Assembly (NCBI GenBank): GCA_035079385.1
Contig: JAVHKY010000005.1
Span: forward strand, 5,580,001-5,644,000
Source: Aspidiotus rigidus
Lineage: Eukaryota > Arthropoda > Insecta > Hemiptera > Diaspididae
Length of the DNA: 64,000 nucleotides
Direction: 5' to 3'
Shown here: positions 34,178-42,860 of the stretch, piece after piece
How the letters are laid out: the number at the start of each line of letters is the position of its first letter
Position numbering within the stretch: position 1 is the stretch's first letter
Notes under the pieces: generated by a model
Seen by the model: the letters and a program-made list of their open reading frames with translations, nothing else
Databases searched by the model: none
What the model was told of the DNA's origin: nothing
Program-made: the position numbers and the translations under genes

Positions 34178-34185
34178 AAAGGTTT
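34178..34185. repeat. Target-site duplication of PLE-A, right
   Basis: AAAGGTTT, matching 31605-31612. Confidence 0.8.
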
Positions 34186-34873
34186 CGTTTTTTTTCGGTG
34201 AAATGTCATAACTGCACACTTTTCTAAGTTCAAGGGTAACTCGTTGATAGAACTCCAGTCAGCGACCATGTCTAGATCCCTCTGCAAAGCGACCGCGTCA
34301 GCATCCCCAGAGACCCGCCCAAAGAGTTTGAGGTCGTCGGCATACATCAAGCATCTTGTGCCCGGGTTTATGAATTGAAGGCAAATCGTTAATGTACAGA
34401 TTGAATAGCAGAGGCCCGAGGACAAAGCCCTGAGGGACTCCAGAACAGGACACGAACGATTCAGAGGCAGCTTCTTTGTAGGCAACATACTGGCGTCTAT
34501 CCGTCAGATAACTATCGAGTAGACGCATAAGGTCGTAAGAAAAATCAAAATTCAATACTTTGGTTAGTAGGATTCGGATTTCATGTCCTACCTTATCGAA
34601 AGCTTTGGAAAAATCAGTGTAAATTGCGTCGATTTGCTGCCCTTCCAAGTACGTCCGATTAACAAAGGATACCAAGTGAGTTAGGTTTGTTACGACAGAT
34701 CGTCCACTAGTAAAACCGTGCTGTTCCTTCGATGGTTTATTTTTTATTTGGGGGAATATTTGATCTGAAATGATTCTTTCAAATATTTTGGCAGGACAGG
34801 GAAGTAACGAAATTGGTCTGAAATTACTGATATTACGGGAGTTTTCTTTTTCGGGAATGGGTACTATCTTTGC
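34178..34873 (-). pseudogene. LINE copy 2 ORF2, RT core piece
   Basis: Contains IDAIYTDFSKAFDKVGHEI with its catalytic Asp, YLTDRRQYVAY, SGVPQGFVLGPLLFNLYIND (RT-4), MYADDLKLF (the YADD box) and INELPLNLEKCAVMTF. A frameshift separates the RT-4 and YADD frames near 34375. The piece ends at PLE-A. Confidence 0.85.
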
Positions 34874-36542
34874 CTTGATTTCAAAATTTCTGTACAGTAT
34901 CCTAATTGCGGTTAGTCAAATCTTGAAACGGAGTACAGAATGGACTTTCAAACGTCGCTCCCTACGATCTCAAATCCGAGTACTTCTACTTTCCTGTAGT
35001 TTTACGTATACAATACCAAAAATCCATCCCACTCAAATACGTACTTCTAAATTCAATCGATAGCACTACTTGCGTATCTGCGGGAAGTTGACCTTATCTC
35101 GCCTCTTAAAAAGATACCCAGAATAAAAATCTGAACCCAGAACCCCTAAAAGTAGCTCGTTGATGCGAGACAGGGATAGAAGAAAATATAATGGTTCTTT
35201 GTTGAATGAAATTTACATTGGCTTGAATGATTAAAAAAACAAAAAAAAATTTCTCGCATGCTAGCACCGCCACAGGGTCCGAATGATGGAGGATTACTGA
35301 AATCGAAATGAACGGATCTACACTTTCACAATTGACACTATTTCGACCACATCGCAGTTATTGATCTTCGAGGAGTAAATTTTACAAAGATTATTCGAAG
35401 CCGACAAATCGAAAATCAAAATTCTAGCTCTATTCGACGACCGTCTGACGTCAAGTTGACATGCATCGATCGGAGTTCGATTCGAAATGGTTTTAAAGGC
35501 TTGCCCACAATATTTTGTACACTGTGCCGCGCACTGTTTATTCAATTGTGCAGTCGAGATGATCGTCGTCATTGTAATCTCTTTTGATATAACAGCGTTA
35601 ATTAAGATAATACGGTATATTATATCTTCCGACTCGGAACGATTAATATAGTTTTGATCGGAATTTCTTTTAATTAAAAAGGAATCGGCTTTATAATTAC
35701 GCTGTATGGTCGCTATTTTTCTACGAATCACCGCGAAAGACGGATACGAGACAAAAATTCCTGTCTACATTCTTCTCTCGTGAATCGCCATTGAATTTTG
35801 AGCCGATTTTATGTTAATTCATTAATCGATTTAATCGATCCACGAGTATAGAATCGAAGAATCATTGCGAAATGTTTGGAAGAGAAAGAAGAAAAATAGT
35901 GTTCGTATTTTGACAGGACATAGTTCATCGTTTCGGTTTCTGTACACGGACACGTACGTACATTTGGCCACGAAAGAAAAACCGCGAAGAAAAAATTTCT
36001 AAGTTAATAAATAAAATAAAATGGAAACGAATAAAGAAAGAAGAAGCGACGAGAGACGGTACGACGGAGAGAGAGAGAAAAAAAGAAGGAATTCCTTAAT
36101 TTACGAGCAAGGTAATACGATTTGAAATGTATCTGGAAACGTTTTTCTATTTTTCGAACCCAATTAAGAAATAGTGCGCGTTCCGTTCTGATTATAACAA
36201 CCGTCCACTACTGCGGTAGGTGTCTGCGATAAGACACAATAATAACCCCTCTCGTCACACTGTATACACTCGTCTTCTTTACTACATAACACAGTCTGAT
36301 CACAAATATACCATACAAATACAATAGAACAGACCGAAGAACGAATCTCTTCTGCTCCGTAGCCTTTTCTATCTTCGAGTTGGGGAGCTCACGGAATGGG
36401 CATACGCGTGAAGAAAAAAAAACGTATATCCTCTTTGTGTAACCAATTATAATAATGTTAACGGCTTAATAATGTAGTAATATAATCGCGATTAAAAACG
36501 AATACATCTTATCCGAAAGAAATTACTTGTATGTACACTCAC
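34874..36542. other. Intron 3' of the Serrate-like exon, repeat-poor near the exon
   Basis: From about 35200 to the exon donor the sequence shows no transposon end or coding domain. It is AT-rich with many TAAT/ATTA and TCGA words. The 137-codon minus frame at 35318-35731 has scattered Cys but no DSL or EGF spacing, and I do not call it an exon. Candidate regulatory region by position only. Confidence 0.5.
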
Positions 36543-36872
36543 CGTCCAGCTGAACTTGAATCGAATAATCAGCTTGCCGTTCGCTCGATCCGGATTCGCC
36601 AACGTAAAAGAATTTCCTCCTAAGACCGGACTAGAAGTGTTTCCGTACGAACAGGAGCCGGTCAACGCGGACATATTGCTTTGATACTCCTTCAAACAGA
36701 CTTTGAAGAAGGTGCGACACTGGCTAATGCAAGCTGATTGATTCTCGCCTCGATCTCCCATTGAGACGCGTACTCGAGGTATTCGGCCGCAGCACTCGCC
36801 CCCAGATATTTCGCCACGCGTGTTTTCGATTTCTAATATTTGTAATTCAAAAGTTCCATAACATTCACCCGC
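36543..36872 (-). CDS. Ser: Serrate/Jagged-type Notch ligand, internal exon encoding the MNNL domain
   Basis: The exon encodes 110 residues that match the MNNL (N-terminal C2-like) domain of Serrate/Jagged ligands: FELQILEIENTRGE, a CCG pair, FKVCLKEYQS, then CSYG and PVLGGNSFTL, ending in FKFSWT. In the known family this domain follows the signal peptide, precedes the DSL domain, and contributes to Notch and membrane contact on the signal-sending cell. The acceptor is a T-rich tract ending TTGTTCCAG just before 36872. The donor GTGAGT follows codon ACG at 36543. Both junctions are phase 0. An insertion (GDRGENQSACISQC) lies between the CCG and the FKVCLKEYQ block. The reading frame stays open past the donor for a few codons, but those residues (VSVHTSN) no longer match the family, which supports the splice site. 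The signal-peptide exon upstream and the DSL/EGF exons downstream were not found. The Serrate/Jagged assignment is strong. Serrate rather than another Jagged-type paralogue is inferred from the likely insect origin. Confidence 0.87.
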
Positions 36873-36900
36873 CTGGAACAAAAATAATGAAAAAAAAAAA
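36873..36900 (-). promoter_or_regulatory. 3' splice-site region of the MNNL exon
   Basis: Read on the minus strand, a run of about 13 T is followed by CATTATTTTTGTTCCAG directly before the exon. This is a textbook polypyrimidine tract plus AG, and it fixes the exon start. Confidence 0.8.
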
Positions 36901-37930
36901 AAGATTAAAATACGTCAATCTGCAATATCATTTCCTTGGATCCTGTTTCAGAAGCTGAAAGATCGACCCAGTTTTAAGAGAAATATTCAGCCTAAAAAAA
37001 AGAAAAATTTGCAAACTTAGTGATAGAAATCTATCGACGGTCGACCCTACCGATTAGTCATGTCGGTGAAAGAAGAGATATAGAGTTTATGGCTCTACCT
37101 TCGTCATCGGAATTGCTCTTATTATCCGTACTTAATTAAATAACTAGCATCTTTGGGTCATTAAAAAAATCTTGTTCCTTAGAAAATGTAGTCTAGACAT
37201 ATGTGAAATTTTTCAACTGTACTTATCTATCCCATAACAGAGTTCTTTTCGCAAAAAACTTGAAACAGAGTAGACAAACGTAACAATATTTTCAATACTA
37301 AGGAAGGTATCGGCCGGTTTTGAGGGTATATGTGTACTTGGAGAGAAAAAAAATCAACGTTCATTGCAGCTTCTGCAATGGCAGCTGGAAACTTGCAATC
37401 TCTGTTGTCTCCAACTGTCTCTCAAGTTTTTTCCTGTTTCTGAGTACCGTCCAGCCAACTCCGTCCTCGTGTTTGAGTTGAGAATTGTCGAATTCTTTTC
37501 CCTCTACGTCGCCTGGGATAATATTCTTCTCGGGTTTTCAAGTAATCTACCCCCTCCCTTCTACTTCTCAATCGATATTTTTCTAAATCTTACTGGTGAC
37601 GGATATCCTGATGGTATCACACTTCCCTCGAGCACACAAATTTCCGTGATTTCACGCTTTGATTCTGGTTTATATTTTACTCTATGGAGATTTAAGCAAA
37701 AAAATCATCCCCTGATAACGTGACTTCCTGAGGTCCAGCCCTCCTTCAGCTTATAAGTCGCCAAATTAGATCAAGGTTAGTGATGACGTCTCACCCTTCT
37801 TCGAATTCCGATATTCGTCATGTACCTATTTTGTCCCCCAAAACGTTTCAAGTTTCCTGAGAAATGTATCACGTCAACGGAGAGAATGACGGTTCTTTCC
37901 CAATGTAAAGCTCGGAAATAATTTCTCTTC
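36901..37930. other. Intron 5' of the Serrate-like exon
   Basis: No coding domain recognised. The 119-codon plus frame at 37364-37723 is aromatic-rich and matches nothing known to me. Confidence 0.5.
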
Positions 37931-38135
37931 CCTGAGAAAAATTTTGTCGGTACATTCGACTAAAAATAATTATAGTAAAGCCGGCCCAGTCGAAAAATAC
38001 AACCATAATCAAAGAAATATATCTAGTAAATAAAACTAAATATTACTGAAAAATACTTGGTCATTTTGACCAAAAAGTCGGAACTGGACCGGCTTATACA
38101 TGTTCTTAGTCAAATTTATTATAGTTTTTTCTCAG
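37931..38135. repeat. Imperfect palindrome (possible MITE)
   Basis: TGAGAAAAA, CTAAAAATAATTATAGTAA and AGCCGGCCCAGTC on the left are mirrored by GGACCGGCTT, TTATTATAG and TTTTTTCTCA on the right. Confidence 0.45.
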
Positions 38136-38854
38136 TGTTCCGTGAATAGCAGACGTAATACTTTGTAAGAAGTCGAAAGCATTGCCTCGAGATAGCCGGA
38201 ACTCAGGTTTAAAGAAACACACAAGGGAGAGACTGAATCCTGTAAGTCTGAGGAACTTGGGTATTCACCAAAAGCATTTCAACAGGCTCTGTAAGAGTAT
38301 GAAATTCAAATTTGGCATCCCAGACGAAAAAGAAGAAGATGAGAAAAATGTTAAAGGAAACAGAATCTCAAGGTTCGATATACCATGTCCATGTGACTTA
38401 ACACCTTCAAAAAAAAATTGTCACAGTTCTGATACTCGTAGAAGGTAGAAGGCATTCAGTAGCCGGCAAAGTTACGCCATTACCACCATTTTGAATTCAA
38501 TATCATAAATACCACCGAGGAAGAATTTCTGATAAGCCTATAAAAAGATTTTTCCACAATACAGATTAATCAGTTGTCCAAAAATTCAATAAGACAGAAC
38601 TCACAGGGCTTACAATGAGCTTGTAGATAGGAACGCAACCTTGATGACTGAATAGTTCTAATAAAGGCTGATGATTGATTCTGCCTCTATTACTTAAATG
38701 AGCACAGTTGTACAAAAAATGCAGGCGGACCCTTGGGTCAGTGTTGCAGAGTCTTTATTTGGTAAGAAAATTTGAGTAAATTTCTCCACATCATGGAAAA
38801 ACATTGAATCATGTATATGTCTTTGGGCGTTTGTAAAAAAATACAATGTATAGA
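38136..38854. other. Unassigned stretch
   Basis: Contains an 88-codon Lys/Arg/Asp-rich plus frame (38182-38448) without a recognisable domain. It may be a degraded element. Confidence 0.4.
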
Positions 38855-38960
38855 TATAGCAATTTCGATCATATCGATATATCAATCTCAATTATATCGA
38901 TACATATATCTTGATAACATCAATATATTGATCTTGATTGTATCGAAATATCGATTGTAT
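38855..38960. repeat. ATCGAT/ATATCGATA simple repeat
   Basis: ATATCGATAT, TATATCGATAC and CGAAATATCGAT words repeat, as at 22450-22545. Confidence 0.55.
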
Positions 38961-39122
38961 ATTGGCTGCGGCAGTTAGTTTAACCTTCGGCCTTCTACGT
39001 AGTATGAGTCTAGTATACTTTTAGGCTAGCCAACTTTTGGGGGCTCACTAGCTTCACTCGTTCTCCCCCCTCTCGGTCTAGTATAAGTCTAGCACACAAT
39101 ATTTTAAGTTGGGAGCTCCTTA

Positions 39123-39130
39123 GTCTAGGA
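39123..39130. repeat. Target-site duplication of the hAT MITE, left
   Basis: GTCTAGGA, matching 39507-39514. Confidence 0.88.
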
Positions 39131-39506
39131 CAGGGGTTCTCAAATCTGTGACATACGCGGCACACTTTTTGAGAGAGTAGATATGTGCGGCACACCTGTT
39201 TGAAATATTTGTACATCGATTCAAAAAATAGGAACTGAAGTTATGTTTTAATTGAACGTCTATTCAACTATTGTGATACAGTATGCGACCATAGGTGATT
39301 CAGACTATGCGCAAGCAAGTTGAAATATGCCAATCCTATGCGTTCACTTCCCTAAAATTCATCACCACTCTTCCGATTTCATAGCTGATATCACTTTCAT
39401 CCAATTCTATAACAATCGTCCCTTCTTTTTTAATAAAAAAAAGTTTGGGAGTTTGAATTTTTCGCGGCACACCAGTGTGCCGCAAAAGGGCTTTTGAGAA
39501 CCGCTG
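39131..39506. mobile_element. hAT-type MITE (376 bp)
   Basis: Ends CAGGGGTTCTCAAA and TTTTGAGAACCGCTG are imperfect inverted repeats, with subterminal GCGGCACAC and CGGCACACCAGTGTGCCGC words. A perfect 8-bp duplication GTCTAGGA flanks it. The 8-bp duplication and CAG-type ends are the hAT signature. No transposase inside. It inserted into the TAGGCCTAGTATA satellite. Confidence 0.9.
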
Positions 39507-39514
39507 GTCTAGGA
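39507..39514. repeat. Target-site duplication of the hAT MITE, right
   Basis: GTCTAGGA, matching 39123-39130. Confidence 0.88.
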
Positions 39515-39863
39515 TACTGTGTATTAGACGTATATATGATGAAGGCTAAATTTACTATAGCAGCCTTGATTAGGCCTAGTTAGAATAAGCATGCTATACT
39601 AGTTGCCACAAATGACTTTAGTCAGAACTAGTTTCGACCAGTTAACTCTAGAATTTACCGTGACCCTCAGCGTTGGAGGTAGTTTTAACTTAAATAATTT
39701 CAGGTAAAACTAGTTTTTACTAGTGAAAACTAGAATTGACTAGTAAAAAGTGAAATAGAGAAGAAATTATGATTGTCGGGGAACACTAGTTTTAACTAGT
39801 GAAAACAAGAAGGGTGAATCCAATCAGTAAAATGAATTTCTTCCCTAGAACAAATGTAATTGC

Positions 39864-39871
39864 ATTTTTAT
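39864..39871. repeat. Target-site duplication of the nested MITE, left
   Basis: ATTTTTAT, matching 40454-40461. Confidence 0.7.
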
Positions 39872-40453
39872 CAAGGGTGTTGGAGGAATTTTTTTTAGAG
39901 GCCTCCGGAACGAATACAGAAAATGACTCTCCGACTCCGGTTGCCTCCAGTGGACACGTTTAGAGGCGTCTTCTGACCTCCAAAGTATGTCTCTGGAAGT
40001 ACCTCAAAATGCCTCCAGCGCAATTACTGAGATTGGAGAAAATGCCTCCGGAGGCACTGTCGAAGAAACCGAAGACGTCTTTGGAGACGCCTCCGAAGGT
40101 ACTTGTAACGTTGATCAGTGTGACCAGATGTAGCATATTGGCCTACCAGTGTTGCCAGATGACAGATGATACTCACAAGGTGTATTTAAAACTTTGGCTT
40201 TTCTTCGAACCGAGCAGCGCTAGCATCAAAGTGGCTGAATGAGGGTTCAAGGAATAGAATACTGTTGAAAAAAGTGCCACCTAAAGGATCTTTGGAAGCA
40301 CCTCCAAGCCTCTAGGTGGAAGCAAGGTACCTCCGGAGGCAAAATGCTCCAGCCTCCAACATCTTGGTTTAAATCCTCACCATCTTCGCCTCATTGGAGG
40401 CGGAGGCAAGGTACCTCCAGAGACAAAATGCCTCCAGCCCCCAACACCCTTGA
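39872..40453. mobile_element. Nested hAT-like MITE packed with GCCTCC/GGAGGC words
   Basis: Ends CAAGGGTGTTGGAGG and CCAACACCCTTG are inverted repeats flanked by the 8-bp ATTTTTAT. The interior repeats GCCTCC, GGAGGC and TACCTCCGGAGGC many times, probably subterminal binding words. No transposase. Confidence 0.78.
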
Positions 40454-40461
40454 ATTTTTAT
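40454..40461. repeat. Target-site duplication of the nested MITE, right
   Basis: ATTTTTAT, matching 39864-39871. Confidence 0.7.
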
Positions 40462-41334
40462 TTTTCACAAAGCTTGTTTGTACTTGAATGGTGTGCGTGA
40501 ATTAGTCACTGTTAGGTTTGCTCTTGTAACGTTTATAGACCGACGAATTCGTATGATGTACGGTTTAATGTGTGAATTAAGGAAGAAAAATTTAGAACTT
40601 TTTCATATATTTTATTCCAGCGTGAGCTACCTCAAAGTTGAGCAGAACTACCAAATATCTATCAATTTGGCCGAAGTATGTCTGGAAATACCATCCCCTT
40701 TTGAACTCGAACAATTTCAATTCATTTCAGTTATAACTAGAATTTACTGATGAATTCAAACAATTTTTTTATTCTAGAATTAACTAGTCAAAACTAGTTC
40801 TGACTAAAGTCATTTGTGGCAACTAGTTTTCACTAGTGAATTTTAGAATTTACTGATTTCGGGTTTTAACTGTAACATATACATGTCAAAAAGAAATAGA
40901 CTAAATCGTCGTGACGTCACAAGGCAATGTTAGGCTCTGCAATGACTTACCCCAACTTACTCGTCAGATCATAAACAAAAAAATACTTCATAAAAAATAC
41001 ACAGAAACGTTTCGATCTTACGTTAAGATCTGAAAGCAAGAAATAAATAAAGAACCGCAGACACAATTTCAAAGACTTGAGACTTCCTAATTCTGAATAT
41101 AAACACGTAACAATGCTTATTTATTTCCAATTTTTTGATTTGAACATGATCGAAATGGTCCCCATGTATGCTTATGGGCAGAGCGCGGATTTTCAGGCAG
41201 TAGAAATAGTTATTTACGCTACAAGGATTAGAAACGAGCTATTTCTTGATGAGTTTGACGTTAGCGACCTGAGCGAAGCGAGGGTTGATAAGTCATACGA
41301 ATCAAGAAATAGGCGTTTCTAACCGTGTTGCGTA

Positions 41335-41585
41335 TGAGATTTTTCTTCATTTACGAAATTAAGATCAAAAAGTAGACGACAAATGCGATCACAAGATAGA
41401 TGATAGTTTGTAAATATTCCCTAGGTGCGAAATGAAAACAGAAAAAACTCCCTTGTAGCAAAACGAACATACGTTTACACACAGTCGCATCAGTTCATGC
41501 GTTACGTTTGATATGACTCGTTTTTTACCTCTATTAAGAGGGCGCTATGAGGCACTTTTTGATCGTAAATGAAGAAAAGGTAATT
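41335..41585. repeat. Nested inverted repeat inside the hAT-like element
   Basis: TTTTTCTTCATTTACGA and GATCAAAAAGT on the left are mirrored by ACTTTTTGATC and GTAAATGAAGAAAA on the right. Confidence 0.6.
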
Positions 41586-41674
41586 TTAGGCACTTAAAAT
41601 GATAAATTAGGCAGTATTAGGCAACATTGTCAAAAATGTATTAAGAATTCAAAAAATGATCGTAATTGCTAAAG

Positions 41675-41734
41675 AAGTAACATAAAATGGAGAAAAGTAA
41701 CATAAAATGGAGGAAAGTAACGTAAAATGGAGAG
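41675..41734 (+). repeat. Three tandem 20-bp units
   Basis: AAGTAACATAAAATGGAGAA repeats at 41675, 41695 and 41715 with one or two changes. Confidence 0.85.
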
Positions 41735-42010
41735 AAGAAAATCAACGTAGAACGATGCGAGTCCATAATTATTCATATCTCGAATTAAACATTACAATGA
41801 TGTGTTTTTCTAAATTTTCTTCAGTGGAAGCGTGCCTTCTATCTGTCAAAATCAATTTGTAGTCCGAGAAGGATCTCTGCAGGGCTGTGTTGGAACATAA
41901 ACAAGAATTTACCTAATATTAGCACGTCCTATAATTAATCAGCGCGTTGTCTGTTTATGTACTTGTCATTTCCTCATTGAATCTTGTTTTTCAATGTTTT
42001 TGATTTTTTT

Positions 42011-42151
42011 AAATAAGTGATTAAACAAAAATTACAGACACGCACACCTACATTATCAAGATACAGACTCGAGTTTTGAACAACCATCTAGTTCATCTTC
42101 AGAGCTCGAGTCAATGTGGGTGTCTGTAATTTTTGTTTAATCACTCATTTA
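42011..42151 (-). mobile_element. Small hairpin element with hammerhead-like core (Penelope-terminus/retrozyme-like)
   Basis: Arms AAATAAGTGATTAAACAAAA(ATTACAGACAC) and GTGTCTGTAATTTTTGTTTAATCACTCATTT are inverted. Between them, on the minus strand at about 42102-42070, lies CTGAAGAT, stem GAAC, a 9-base loop, GTTC, and AAAA in place of GAAA. CTCGAG words flank the motif on both sides and could pair. The layout resembles a Penelope terminal repeat or a retrozyme, without any coding sequence. Confidence 0.55.
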
Positions 42152-42714
42152 AAATGACTCGCAACATAGAATGCACCATTTCAATAATATTCGATTTTTT
42201 TTTACAATTTTTGTGATTTTAGGCATTTTTAGGCAACATAAAATTTTTTTCCAAGGTCAGTACGTTATGAAACGGACTTCTATTTGATTTTTAGTCGTCT
42301 GCCCTTCAAGGAAAAAAACGTACAAATGCCTAAGAATCCGCGCTCTGCAGTTATGGGAATCAATTGCCTCTTTTGATCTGATACAATATACTATCGAATT
42401 TTCTCGATTCCTGTTATCAGTGAATGTCCGAGAATGACGTCACGGCGATTTAGTCTATTGTTGAGTTCACAAAAGCGGATTCCATGTTTGTACTGGAGTA
42501 TGACAATTATAAACAAAAATCTGGTTTGCGCAAAAATACTCAGTAATTACAAAGTATGTACTGGCATGGGGAAGGAAATGTGTCACAGCCACTCACAGCA
42601 TCAATGAACCTAGAAATCGATACTTTGAAAAAATATGCAAAGAAAAACATTTTTATTCAAACTTATCTAATATATAATTTATTATAAAGAAGAATGTTTG
42701 TCTCTATGTCTGTA

Positions 42715-42860
42715 AGTGCCGCGCTACATAAGCGGCAACCTACGAGAAACGGGCAACTGGCAACGCGCAACATCCAATGAGCAACTGGAAAAAAGTGAGC
42801 TTTTGATTCGGTTGCCGTTGCTCGTGCGGTTGCCGGTTGCCGCTTATGTAGCGCGGCACT
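42715..42860. mobile_element. 146-bp MITE with perfect 25-bp inverted ends
   Basis: AGTGCCGCGCTACATAAGCG(GCAAC) is mirrored exactly at 42836-42860. Internal GGCAAC and GTTGCC words repeat. Flanks suggest a TA-type duplication. Open frames here simply reflect the palindrome. Confidence 0.88.

Larger units (their letters stand above)
30737..34873 (-). mobile_element. Jockey/CR1-like LINE copy 2, split by PLE-A
   Basis: Minus-strand LINE in two pieces: 34873-34178 (RT part) and 31612-30737 (RT C-terminus, 3' UTR, AAAT tail seen as (TTTA)n at 30737-30760). The pieces join exactly across the AAAGGTTT duplication that flanks PLE-A. The sequence is shared with copy 1. The 5' end is truncated at about 34873, where similarity to copy 1 stops abruptly. 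Confidence 0.88.
39598..40827. mobile_element. ACTAGT-rich palindromic element (57-bp ends), interrupted
   Basis: The left arm (39598-39654) and right arm (40771-40827) are inverted repeats: ACTAGTTGCCACAAATGACT against AGTCATTTGTGGCAACTAGT. They continue through TTAGTCAGAACTAGTTT to CTCTAGAAT, with about three mismatches. The interior near both ends is full of ACTAGT palindromes. A 582-bp hAT-type MITE (39872-40453) is inserted inside. No coding frame. Confidence 0.8.
41178..42348. mobile_element. hAT-like non-autonomous element (1.17 kb) with nested insertions
   Basis: Ends GCAGAGCGCGGATTTTCAGGCA and its inverse (TGCCTAAGAATCCGCGCTCTGC at 42327-42348) differ at two positions. Flanks GCTTATGG and AGTTATGG match 6 of 8, as expected for a decayed 8-bp duplication. 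TTAGGCA words cluster inside both ends (about 41585-41625, 42220-42235), typical subterminal transposase sites. A further palindrome (41335-41585), a 20-bp tandem repeat (41675-41734) and a hairpin with a hammerhead-like core (42011-42151) lie inside. No transposase frame. Confidence 0.78.

Noticed and set aside
35318..35731. 137-codon minus-strand frame near the Serrate exon, with several Cys, considered as a DSL/EGF exon
   Set aside because: Cys spacing does not fit DSL or EGF, residue composition looks like translated AT-rich DNA, and no family block is present.
37364..37723. 119-codon plus frame considered as a host exon
   Set aside because: No recognisable domain and no convincing splice sites.
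38182..38448. 88-codon charged frame
   Set aside because: No family match; kept only as an unassigned stretch.
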